Origin: Bolinopsis microptera
Taxonomy: Eukaryota; Ctenophora; Tentaculata; Lobata; Bolinopsidae
DNA length: 28,225 nt
Reading direction: 5' to 3'
Assembly (NCBI RefSeq): GCF_026151205.1
Contig: NC_087073.1
Coordinates: 10,798,411 to 10,826,635, forward strand
Shown: positions 16,062 through 23,414 of the stretch, piece after piece
Layout: each line of letters starts with the position of its first letter
Numbering within the stretch: the stretch's first letter is position 1
Notes under the pieces: generated by a model
Seen by the model: only the letters and a program-made list of their open reading frames with translations
Told to the model about the DNA's origin: nothing
Database searches by the model: none
Translations under genes and position numbers: made by a program

Positions 16062-18950
16062 ATTCAAACAATATACACATAATATAACAATTACCCTATA
16101 TAAAAATTCAATATAAATTCTTTTAGATGTTGCAATGGTAGAGGTTGTCTCACTTGCAACAGTTTTAATCCTGTTAATACATTTAGGAGCAGTACTTTTA
16201 ATAATGATTTTATCTTTGGACATACAAATTTTATATTTAATTGTAAAACTAATAATGTTATTTATGTTATTACCTGTTCTACCTGTAAAAAACAATATGT
16301 TGGAGAAACAACTCAACCACTTCATAAAAGAGTCAATGGCCACAGAAATTGTGTCAAAGCCAAATCATCCACATTTTTATATGAACATTTTAATATTCCT
16401 GGTCACGTCTTCTCAGATGCTTCCATACAGATTGTAGATTATGTTGATTCTGACATGTCCACCGATGTCAAAAATGATTTACTTCTCCTGGAGGATTACT
16501 GGATAGAGAAGCTTGGGACAGCATTCCCTCTTGGTCTTAATGACAAGAAGAAAGGAACGGGCAACATCTCCCAAGATCGGGTTATGAATTATTTTAGTGG
16601 ACAGATTGCTCGATACAAACGTGGCAGAGGGAATGGAAAGAAGAAAGTTCAGCCTAAGAAGTCTCTGGATACCATAGAGTCTGATATTAACAGGCTGAAA
16701 GATAACATCTCTTCAGAACATTCCATATACAAAACATTAAAATGTTATAGCTTATCAGATTTAGACACTCTCTACTCTTTGAGTCAAAATAATTCAGGAT
16801 TGATTTACAACGTATGTTCCTCTTTCTGTTCAACATTTTCCCCCAAATACCATCAGAACAAATCTGAATCCAGTAAAAGAGAATTTATAATTGTTCCATT
16901 TAATTGCAAATTCATTGATAATCTTAACCTAAAATCTATTTTCTCTGACACTTCAGTCATTGATTTGCTTCCCATTTTGATTCAGTCTTTTACACCATTA
17001 CAGATTTATTATGAGTATAATGATCCTATAAGTCTTTCTATTTGTAACTATGCTTCATTCTTAAAGAAACTTTCTATTTCTGATATTAAATCTATTTTAG
17101 GTAGTCCATGCGATTGTCACTCCTCCCCTTTCAATTATCCTCCTCATGGACATGTAGTTACTGGTAATTTAGATATTGTTGATAATGTTGAACTTAGGGA
17201 AGTACTTTCCTACGGTTGTAAATACAGAATTCCCACATTTAAATCTCCAGATGAGATATATATGTCAGTTACCGAAGCTGTCGATAAATTTATAAAATCA
17301 AAAAGTAGAAAGTACTGTCAAAAAGAAGTAAAGTTCAGCGATTGGAAGGAAAAAGTGTTATCAATAGTTTCCAATCGTATTGAATATTACAAGAAAAACT
17401 TTCCTGAAACATTTGAAATAAAAGAAAACACACTGGAAAAAGATGATGTTAAAAGAAGTCTTAAATTGCTGAAAAGTAAATACATTATTTGTAGTATCGA
17501 CAAAGCTTCTGGTAATTTTTCATTTATTTGTAAAAAGTTTTATGTAAAAACTCTTGTCAATGAAATGGGTTTTGATCCTAATACTCTAGAATGTATAGGT
17601 AATGATACATATAAACCCTGTAGCGAAGACGAGACTCATTATGTCAATAAAATATCTGAGAGTCTAAAGGAGAGATTTAATGTACAAGTTGAAGATAAAA
17701 ACTTGCGACTAGCACGCATATTCTGGAACCCTAAGCTTCATAAGAACCCTTACAAGGCGAGGTTCATTGCAGGTGCCCGTTTTTGCGTTACGAAACAACT
17801 TAACGTCCAAGTTAACTGTTGTCTGAAACTTTTGAGGAAATACTTCAAGAAATACTGCGAGGCAATCTACAACAACAGCGGTATAAACATGTTTTGGAGC
17901 ATAGATTCCTCAAGTGAATTCCTTGAAGCTATCAAAAATAGCGATGTTCATAATATACAAGTATATGATTTTACTACTCTTTATACCAGATTAGACTTGA
18001 TTGAAGTAGAGAATATGATTAATGAAGTTGTTGATTTAATATTTTCAGACCGTAATAGATATATTTGTATTTCTAAAAGAGACAGTAATACATGTTTCTT
18101 TTCCAATAAAACCTATGATTGTCATGCCTGCTTTAGTCAAGATGACCTAAAAGAGGCTGTTAAATTTATTATTTATAACACTTATGTCGTCTTCGGTGGG
18201 ATTGTATTCATACAAACCAAGGGTATTCCTATGGGTGGAAATTCAAGTTCCCCTATAGCTGATCTCACTGTTGGCAAAAAGGAATTTAATTATATGAAAC
18301 GTTTACTTCAGGAAAAGAAAATGGGATTAGCAAAGATATTATCCAATAATAAACGATATGTTGACGATTTATCTATTATTAACTACCTTTACTTTCATAA
18401 ATTGATTAAAGATATTTATCCTAATTCATTGGAGATGGAGCGAGCTGGTTCCAATAATAAAATCATTAACTACCTTGATTTAAATATTAATATTTCCACA
18501 GAAGGACTAGAAATATCAGTGTATAACAAAACTGATGATTTTAATTTTCATGTTGTATCCCTTACATTTCCTCACAGTAACATCCCAACCGAGGTTGGCT
18601 ACAACGTTTTTTCAAGTCAAGTTCTTAGATATGGTAATGTTTGCACTAGATTGGATATCTTTACCTCCCATCTTCACAAAATATTCAAAATTCTAATTAA
18701 TAGAGGATATAGCCGTGATAGACTGATTAAAGGCATTAAACGTTGTCTGAGGAAATATGATAACGTCTTCAGGAAGTTCGGTATTCTAGATGACCGTAAC
18801 ATTATTAAAGAACTCCCCTGATATCTTTTGATTTATTGAAACACGGGTACTAACTCTGCTAAACTGAACAAATTCTGAAACTTAGGTGAATAAGTGTACA
18901 ACGTGCTAAACCGAAGTTCAGACTGACCAGTGAAAATGGGCGAGCGTACC
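16062..18950 (+). mobile_element. Penelope-like retroelement with N-terminal GIY-YIG endonuclease (Naiad-type)
   Basis: Defined by its long ORF (see CDS). The left boundary falls between the orphan exon's splice site (16060) and the first codons (16104). The right boundary is not visible: no poly(A), target duplication or terminal repeat is obvious after the stop at 18821. I place it loosely before the minus-strand ORF at 19054. Confidence 0.8.
16104..18821 (+). CDS. GIY-YIG endonuclease / reverse transcriptase of a Naiad-type Penelope-like element
   Basis: The frame is open for 905 codons, counted from the first codon after a stop at 16101. The first in-frame ATG is only at 16455, inside the endonuclease, so the true start is upstream, non-AUG, or lost. 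Order of domains: cysteine motif RCCNGRCLTC (8-17); GIY-YIG endonuclease with NVIYVITCSTC (51-61), QYVGE (64-68), KRVNGHR (75-81) and EDYWIEKLG...FPLGLN; a linker with a CxC motif, SPCDCHSS (CDC at about 336-338); then RT motifs SIDKASGNFSF, NPKLHKNPYKARFI, motif A VYDFTTLYTRL (Asp 622), motif B GIPMGGNSSSPIADL, motif C RYVDDL (752-755) and INYLDLNI. The endonuclease at the N-terminus with a CxC linker is the hallmark of the Naiad clade; classical Penelope elements have it at the C-terminus. All catalytic residues look intact. No in-frame UGA is present, so this copy does not need selenocysteine recoding. Confidence 0.9.
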   Translation, partial: KFNINSFRCCNGRGCLTCNSFNPVNTFRSSTFNNDFIFGHTNFIFNCKTNNVIYVITCSTCKKQYVGETTQPLHKRVNGHRNCVKAKSSTFLYEHFNIPGHVFSDASIQIVDYVDSDMSTDVKNDLLLLEDYWIEKLGTAFPLGLNDKKKGTGNISQDRVMNYFSGQIARYKRGRGNGKKKVQPKKSLDTIESDINRLKDNISSEHSIYKTLKCYSLSDLDTLYSLSQNNSGLIYNVCSSFCSTFSPKYHQNKSESSKREFIIVPFNCKFIDNLNLKSIFSDTSVIDLLPILIQSFTPLQIYYEYNDPISLSICNYASFLKKLSISDIKSILGSPCDCHSSPFNYPPHGHVVTGNLDIVDNVELREVLSYGCKYRIPTFKSPDEIYMSVTEAVDKFIKSKSRKYCQKEVKFSDWKEKVLSIVSNRIEYYKKNFPETFEIKENTLEKDDVKRSLKLLKSKYIICSIDKASGNFSFICKKFYVKTLVNEMGFDPNTLECIGNDTYKPCSEDETHYVNKISESLKERFNVQVEDKNLRLARIFWNPKLHKNPYKARFIAGARFCVTKQLNVQVNCCLKLLRKYFKKYCEAIYNNSGINMFWSIDSSSEFLEAIKNSDVHNIQVYDFTTLYTRLDLIEVENMINEVVDLIFSDRNRYICISKRDSNTCFFSNKTYDCHACFSQDDLKEAVKFIIYNTYVVFGGIVFIQTKGIPMGGNSSSPIADLTVGKKEFNYMKRLLQEKKMGLAKILSNNKRYVDDLSIINYLYFHKLIKDIYPNSLEMERAGSNNKIINYLDLNINISTEGLEISVYNKTDDFNFHVVSLTFPHSNIPTEVGYNVFSSQVLRYGNVCTRLDIFTSHLHKIFKILINRGYSRDRLIKGIKRCLRKYDNVFRKFGILDDRNIIKELP

Positions 18951-19053
18951 AAGTGTCATTTTAATTAGAAGTTTTAGTCAGTGATTTATTATTGAAGCTT
19001 GTAATTACAATATCTAATGCTCCTATAAATACTTTAATTAATTGTTTGTCCCG

Positions 19054-19182
19054 TTATTCTTTTTCCTTCCTCTTTTCCTTGTCATCCCCTTTAGTTTTAA
19101 GATTCTTGCTATAAATGGCTACAGCTAACACTATTAATGCTAAGTACCAAACAACAAGTGGGAGGTGGATCGTTGGTACCAT
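19054..19182 (-). CDS. Candidate 42-aa membrane microprotein
   Basis: ATG at 19182 to TAA at 19056-19054, with a stop three codons upstream. The product has a short N-terminus (MVPTIHLP), one hydrophobic helix (LVVWYLALIVLAVAIY) and a very basic and acidic tail (GDDKEKRKEKE). This is the plan of small tail- or signal-anchored ER and mitochondrial proteins. I do not recognise the family (it is not OST4 by its residues). It overlaps another minus-strand frame (to 19318) that looks less protein-like. It may be a real short gene or a chance ORF. Confidence 0.3.
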   Translation of the reverse strand: MVPTIHLPLVVWYLALIVLAVAIYSKNLKTKGDDKEKRKEKE

Positions 19183-19651
19183 TAAATCGATTTAACACCG
19201 CAATTCCAGTCGCAAGCCTGGGACCACTACTAGCATAGTCACAACATCTACAAAGCTGCCATATAGCCTGACTGACAATTTTCTCGACTGACTGACAATG
19301 TTTCTTCTTTTTCCCCATTTAGAATACAAAGATTAGTACATTTTAGCTTATGATTAATATTATATTTTTACCTATAGTTTACTTAGATTCAATAGATTCA
19401 CTGTCAACAATTATATTATACTTTGATAGAATCCCATTTAGTCTCTCTTACTGTATATGGTGAAACAATTTTTAGTAAAACAAATTTAAAATTTTATCCT
19501 TTATTTTACAATGAAATGAAATAATGTGCTTGTATACTTAATAATAATTAATAATAATTTAATAATACTCATAAGCCTCCGTTTTGAAAGTTTAAAATTT
19601 TAATATATCCACAATTCTATTTAAAATTCAATTTTATGTATAAGTCAATAA
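19183..19651. other. AT-rich spacer without recognised gene
   Basis: Very AT-rich, with runs such as TTAATAATAATTAATAATAA. Nothing recognised apart from the overlapping minus-strand frame noted for the 42-aa ORF. Confidence 0.5.
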
Positions 19652-19724
19652 TTGTATCACGTTGCGACCCCCACGGTCATTTCACTTTATCGTCCGACGC
19701 GGTGGGTCATACAACGTATGACAA
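19652..19724. mobile_element. TTGT...ACAA miniature element, copy 1 (73 bp, internally deleted)
   Basis: Starts TTGTATCACGTTGCGACCCC and ends GTCATACAACGTATGACAA. It is flanked by a perfect 8-bp duplication, GTCAATAA (19644-19651 and 19725-19732). Compared with the other copies it lacks most of the GC-rich central hairpin. Confidence 0.9.
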
Positions 19725-19732
19725 GTCAATAA

Positions 19733-20450
19733 CTGGCCGCCAAAGCCGCGCATCGATGAAAACAGGATTAACTTGTTTATAGTTATACGTTGCTTCAACC
19801 AGAGCCCTTTCGCTTGCAGAAGCGCGCGACCGCCGAAACAAGCGCGTCACGCATTAATTGATTGACCATTGTTAATGATCTGGCCCGGCGCGCGCTACTT
19901 CGTAGCTCGTTCCGTCGGGCCATTTCGAGAAGAAAGCGGCGCGCGCTACTTCGAAGAAATTTAGACGAGTAACATCCGTCAAATTAATTGACAATGTCAA
20001 TTCATCTTAGCTCGGCGCGGCACAGTAGCTTGTACCACGTGGTGACCCCCACAGTCGCTTCACTGTAGCGTCTTCGACGATACAGGAGGAGCCGCGCACT
20101 TCGTGCGCGGCGGGTCATACAACGTATGACAAACAGTAGCGCATTTCGCCGATCTAGAGAGAAGGCTCATTGAGTGCGCTGCGCGGCACAGTAACGCATC
20201 GCGCTACAAGTCAATTCTAAATATTTATTGTAGGTTTACAACCTACCAGGACGCGCGCCGAGTTGGACAGATATTTTACGAGTATCACCCGTTAAAATAT
20301 TTACAATACAACATTTCAGTAATCTATAAAAAATAAATGATAAACAAGCGTACTCCAGCCCCTATACTACACGCATCCATTCTTATGCGGCGCGGCTCAA
20401 GCCGCGCACGCACGTATTACTTTATACTTTTTCATTTTGCTTTCTAATAA
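19733..20450. other. GC-rich, hairpin-rich island holding repeat fragments
   Basis: CpG-rich DNA in sharp contrast to the AT-rich surroundings. Recurrent words: GGCGCGCGCTACTTCG (twice, at about 19887 and 19937), GCGCGGCACAGTA (twice, about 20015 and 20183) and ACTTCGTAGC. Perfect hairpins: GCGCGGCT-CA-AGCCGCGC (20390-20407) and GTAGGTT-TAC-AACCTAC (about 20231-20247). No ORF of note. It looks like a nest of small DNA elements. Confidence 0.6.
20030..20132. mobile_element. TTGT...ACAA miniature element, copy 2 (103 bp)
   Basis: Starts TTGTACCACGTGGTGACCCC and ends CATACAACGTATGACAA. It is flanked by the perfect 8-bp duplication ACAGTAGC (20022-20029 and 20133-20140). It contains two perfect hairpins: GCCGCGCAC/GTGCGCGGC (9-bp stem, loop TTC) and GTCATAC/GTATGAC (7-bp stem, loop AAC) next to its right end. 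Confidence 0.93.
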
Positions 20451-21133
20451 ATATCGTGTCAATGTGTACGTCTAAATGTTCATGTTTTGTGTAAACTGAA
20501 TCCAATTGAGACTAGTGACAAGGATAAGGACCCAAGTAAAGTGCCTATACGGCTATTTTGTACCCCGTTTCAGGCCCAGCTAGGAGCTGCTTTATCCCGG
20601 ATTTCGTTCATGGCGTTAACACCATCCTCAGGTACGTGGGACTTGTATCACGTGGTGACCCCCACGGTCGCTTCACTATAGTTTCGACAATACAGGGGGA
20701 GCCGCGCACTCGTGCGCGGCGGGTCATACAACGTATGACAACGTGGGACAAGGTGTCAATGGACGAAAGGCACCAGGTCAAACCCACCCAGTTTTCTGGA
20801 TTTTTTAATCACTACTCGACCCAGGCGAATGCCTTACCATGCACGAAAGTTTTCTGTGGTGGACTATTAACTCCATTCCCTTATTTCAGTTCTAGTTTAT
20901 GGATTTTGAAGTTTCAGTTACAAAATTTTATTATAAAATTAACAATCGCCATTATTATGGAGACTGTAAAACTCGAACTTCAGTCTTATGGACACATCCA
21001 AATACCTTTACTTAGGGCATGGGAAAATCCTAGACTTGAACTGCAGAACCAAAATTATAGTAACGCTGGAATATCCCATAACCCTTGGGAATGGGAAGTC
21101 TTACCTGGGGACCCCAGGCTATTATGTTCATAA
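20451..21133 (+). pseudogene. Unrecognised open frame split by a miniature element
   Basis: From 20451 a frame is open to the insertion of miniature element copy 3 at 20643. Leaving out the element and one copy of the duplicated 8 bp, the frame continues without a stop from 20750 to the TGA at about 21133, about 192 codons in total. The left part reads ...DKDKDPSKVPIRLFCTPF... and the right part DKVSMDERHQVKPTQFSGFF.... The element plus duplication adds 107 bp, which shifts the frame. No ATG lies at the left end and I recognise no domain. The right part enters a repeated segment (see 21007-21280). It may be an exon of a lost gene, or chance. Confidence 0.25.
20643..20741. mobile_element. TTGT...ACAA miniature element, copy 3 (99 bp)
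   Basis: Starts TTGTATCACGTGGTGACCCC and ends CATACAACGTATGACAA. It is flanked by the perfect 8-bp duplication CGTGGGAC (20635-20642 and 20742-20749). It keeps both hairpins (the GC-rich stem with one loop base missing, and GTCATAC/GTATGAC). It is about 90% identical by eye to copy 2. Confidence 0.93.
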
Positions 21134-21280
21134 ACATTCGGCGGAATGACAGGCTGAGCGCCGCCCAGTAAGGGAAGTCTAATTTGAACTGTAAAACCAA
21201 AATCCCAGACAAGCAAAAATATCTCAAAACCCTCGGGCATGGGAAATTTAACTTGTACTGCAAAACCAAAAATAAATTAA
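21007..21280. repeat. Degenerate dispersed repeats of about 40 bp
   Basis: Three related blocks, at about 21016-21060, 21165-21205 and 21233-21275, share the pattern GGGAA.TCTAACTTGAACTG followed by CAAAACCAAAA, two of them preceded by GGGCATGGGAAA. A partial version (GGGAATGGGAAGTC) lies at about 21087. They suggest an old tandem array. Confidence 0.5.
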
Positions 21281-21302
21281 ATCACCAATTCTTACTAGAA
21301 AT

Positions 21303-21590
21303 ATGTTTGAATCTGAAAAGCGTCAACGGTCAACCTCCGAATCCTCACAAGAGGAAGAGGAAATTACGGATGTTACACCAGAAGGTAATTATATAAAAAG
21401 CTTCCACAATAATAGTTTTCTCCTCATCGGTTCAAACCGACAACACTCTTTAAACTCAAATCACGACCACTTCCTCATTTATTATCGCTGTCTCTTCTCA
21501 GGGGAGAATATCCTCCTCAATGAGGAGGAAACCGGCGAGGAAAAAAAGAGGAAGATCAAGAGATGGAAACTAACAGGGACACCAGACTGA
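21303..21590 (+). CDS. Short acidic two-exon frame, unrecognised
   Basis: ATG at 21303 opens an exon (MFESEKRQRSTSESSQEEEE...) that ends at a donor, GAAG|GTAATT (21384/21385). The acceptor TTCTCAG (to 21501) continues in phase (GENILLNEEETGEEKKRK...) to a TGA at 21588-21590, 56 codons in all. A further good donor (CAA|GTGAGT, 21596/21597) and acceptor (TTTGTCTGCAG, to 21702) follow, so these may be 5' exons of the gene at 21777 instead. Low complexity, charged sequence; no domain. Confidence 0.3.
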   Translation: MFESEKRQRSTSESSQEEEEITDVTPEGNYIKSFHNNSFLLIGSNRQHSLNSNHDHFLIYYRCLFSGENILLNEEETGEEKKRKIKRWKLTGTPD

Positions 21591-21776
21591 TTCCAAGTGA
21601 GTCAGACTTTTGTATTTTTGCGCCACGTCATAGACGTAGGCCACAGATCCTAATAAACTTAATGAACAAACTCCGAGCAGCAATTAGCTTCTTTGTCTGC
21701 AGACGCGCAGTAAAATGCGCGTTAGCTGTTAACAGAGGAGAAATTTGCTCAAACGATCGGGCTGACCCGGTTTCCA

Positions 21777-22550
21777 TGACAACCACTATCACTCCAACCA
21801 CATCAGTGGAAGAGCCGACGGTGGAGATAATGGAAACGGAGGAATCGAAGGAACCTGTCGAGAAACCAAAACGCCCTAAGATTAAGAGATCGGCTGCGGC
21901 TATGGCCCGCCGAAACCAAAAATCCAAGGAGCGCCAAAACAGGAGGAGGGCTGAGGAGAGAGCAGAACGGGAAGGCCACCGCAGTGATCCAGTAAATGGT
22001 GATCAGCGGCCGCCACCTCACCAAACACCTCACAGAACACACCACAAACCAGCAGTGAACCAGTAACTGGAGAACAGCGACCAAACCCCACAACCCCACA
22101 GAACACCCGCAGAGCAGGCCCAACATTCAATGTAGAGGCCACACCCACTGCAGGCCCACCCAAGGAAGAGGTACGCCGGGAAATTATGGAATTCTTGGCG
22201 CTGCGGATAGCAGAGATGCCGGTAACCGCAATAACTGGGCCAGTCTCACTGAGATATAGCTGGATTGTCGGGGGCTGGATCCTCCTTGTCTGCAGCGAGG
22301 AGGGTTCCCGGAGTGCTGTAACGGAGCTGCTCGGGGACAGGACTGACCTCACGGTCGGAACTGGACCTGTTCAGCGACGGTTCGCATTCGGAGGACCCTG
22401 GTACCTCACCAACCTACAAGGCAGGCAAATTGTTCAGTTTCTGCAGCGCCAGAATCCGGATTTGGTTAGTCAGTACAAATGTAAGATCTGTAAGGAGGTG
22501 GTGAGCTCCAAGGATAGACCTTCTCACGAATAGAAGAAGATTCATGCTGG
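21777..22550 (+). pseudogene. Unrecognised basic protein with a C2H2-like finger; broken by a frameshift and an in-frame stop
   Basis: ATG at 21777 (MTTTITPTTSVEEP) starts a frame with a Glu/Lys/Arg-rich region (KRPKIKRSAAAMARRNQKSK). It then enters a duplicated segment: two units starting at 21983 and 22054 encode DPVNGDQRP and EPVTGEQRP in different frames, so an indel lies between them. The second frame continues through a globular part (SLRYSWIVGGWILLVCSEEG...FGGPWYLTN) to a finger-like motif, YKCKICKEVV...SHE, then TAG, then KKIHAG and a perfect donor, GG|GTAAGT (22550/22551). The TAG sits between the two expected zinc-binding histidines. The first frame otherwise ends at 22066. The glycine/tryptophan-rich part faintly recalls gag-like proteins of insect elements, but I cannot assign it. 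Confidence 0.45.
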
Positions 22551-23207
22551 GTAAGTGTTTCTGTGCAGAAAAACGTGACACTTTTAACAATATGACGTAG
22601 TATGTACACTGTATATATATATGATATACCTATCAGCTGTTATTTATCCTTCCCAAGTTTTATTTGGTCTTCCAATGGTTGTAGATGCGTAGGTGATCAA
22701 AAAGATCACCGCTGACTAGCAGTTCTGTGCTCTCACTATAAAAGCCAGGGCTGTGAATCGGAGGTACCCCGCTAGTGCCCCCCTGTCAGTACCTAGTCGA
22801 ATAAGTCGACCTTAGCCTCTCTGCAACAAGTCCTCCTGATGCCTCCACGTGGTGAAGACTGGATACTGGACGATGGATGGTGGTGAACTCCAGGCAAGAA
22901 TCAGGATGGACGACGGGTAGATAGCTGATCCCCGGAGAGACAAGATAGGAACGTCAGTTGTCTCTCGAACTCCTAGCCTCTGAAGAAGAGAGGTGCGGAG
23001 CATCAGCTGGAGGTGTTGGTCATTATATCCTCTGACTTTCCACTACGACCCAAATGATTGGACCACGCTCTGGTGGAAAGGATGACCCCCCATACCCGGG
23101 GTAACGGGCAGTCAGGGAGAGGGCTAGCTCCTGCAAAAGTTTAGCTTATGCTGACACCCTAGCCCCCCTAGCTCAGGGACAGGAGTGGCTACCTTCGGGT
23201 AGTGTCG

Positions 23208-23233
23208 GAGAAGAAGAAGAAGAAGAAGAAGAA
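23208..23233 (+). repeat. (GAA)n microsatellite in the LINE 5' UTR
   Basis: About eight AAG/GAA triplets in a row. It is not seen at the equivalent place in the degraded LINE copy. Confidence 0.9.
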
Positions 23234-23414
23234 TTCACCACATCATTTACCCTGAACAGACAGTTCGATTGGTTAAAGTCTGATAAAAAGTTCAACTCAA
23301 GTTGATGTTCCTGCGGTTCAAACCCAAATGTTCCGGTAGCGTGGCTTTGGGAAATGACCATTTGCCACCATGGAGGGGACTCCATGGGGTCATTTAGCTA
23401 TTTGAAAAACAACT

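Noticed and set aside
15939-16343. 134-codon minus-strand frame as one protein
   Set aside because: Beyond the splice site at 16051 it is the antisense shadow of the GIY-YIG endonuclease; only the last 36 codons look like an exon.
16104-18821. Selenocysteine-encoding Naiad
   Set aside because: The frame contains no in-frame UGA before its stop, so there is no sign of recoding in this copy.
20558-21133. 191-codon frame running through miniature element copy 3
   Set aside because: Its first part is read from the mobile element in a frame created by the insertion; the pre-insertion frame is the more sensible reading.
21628-22352. Three overlapping minus-strand frames of 99-150 codons
   Set aside because: They overlap the plus-strand frames with matching splice sites and show low-complexity composition expected of antisense reading.
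22054-22664. The finger protein as ORF1 of the downstream LINE
   Set aside because: The proposed LINE border and the degraded LINE copy both start after this ORF, and a splice donor ends it; it appears separate from the LINE.
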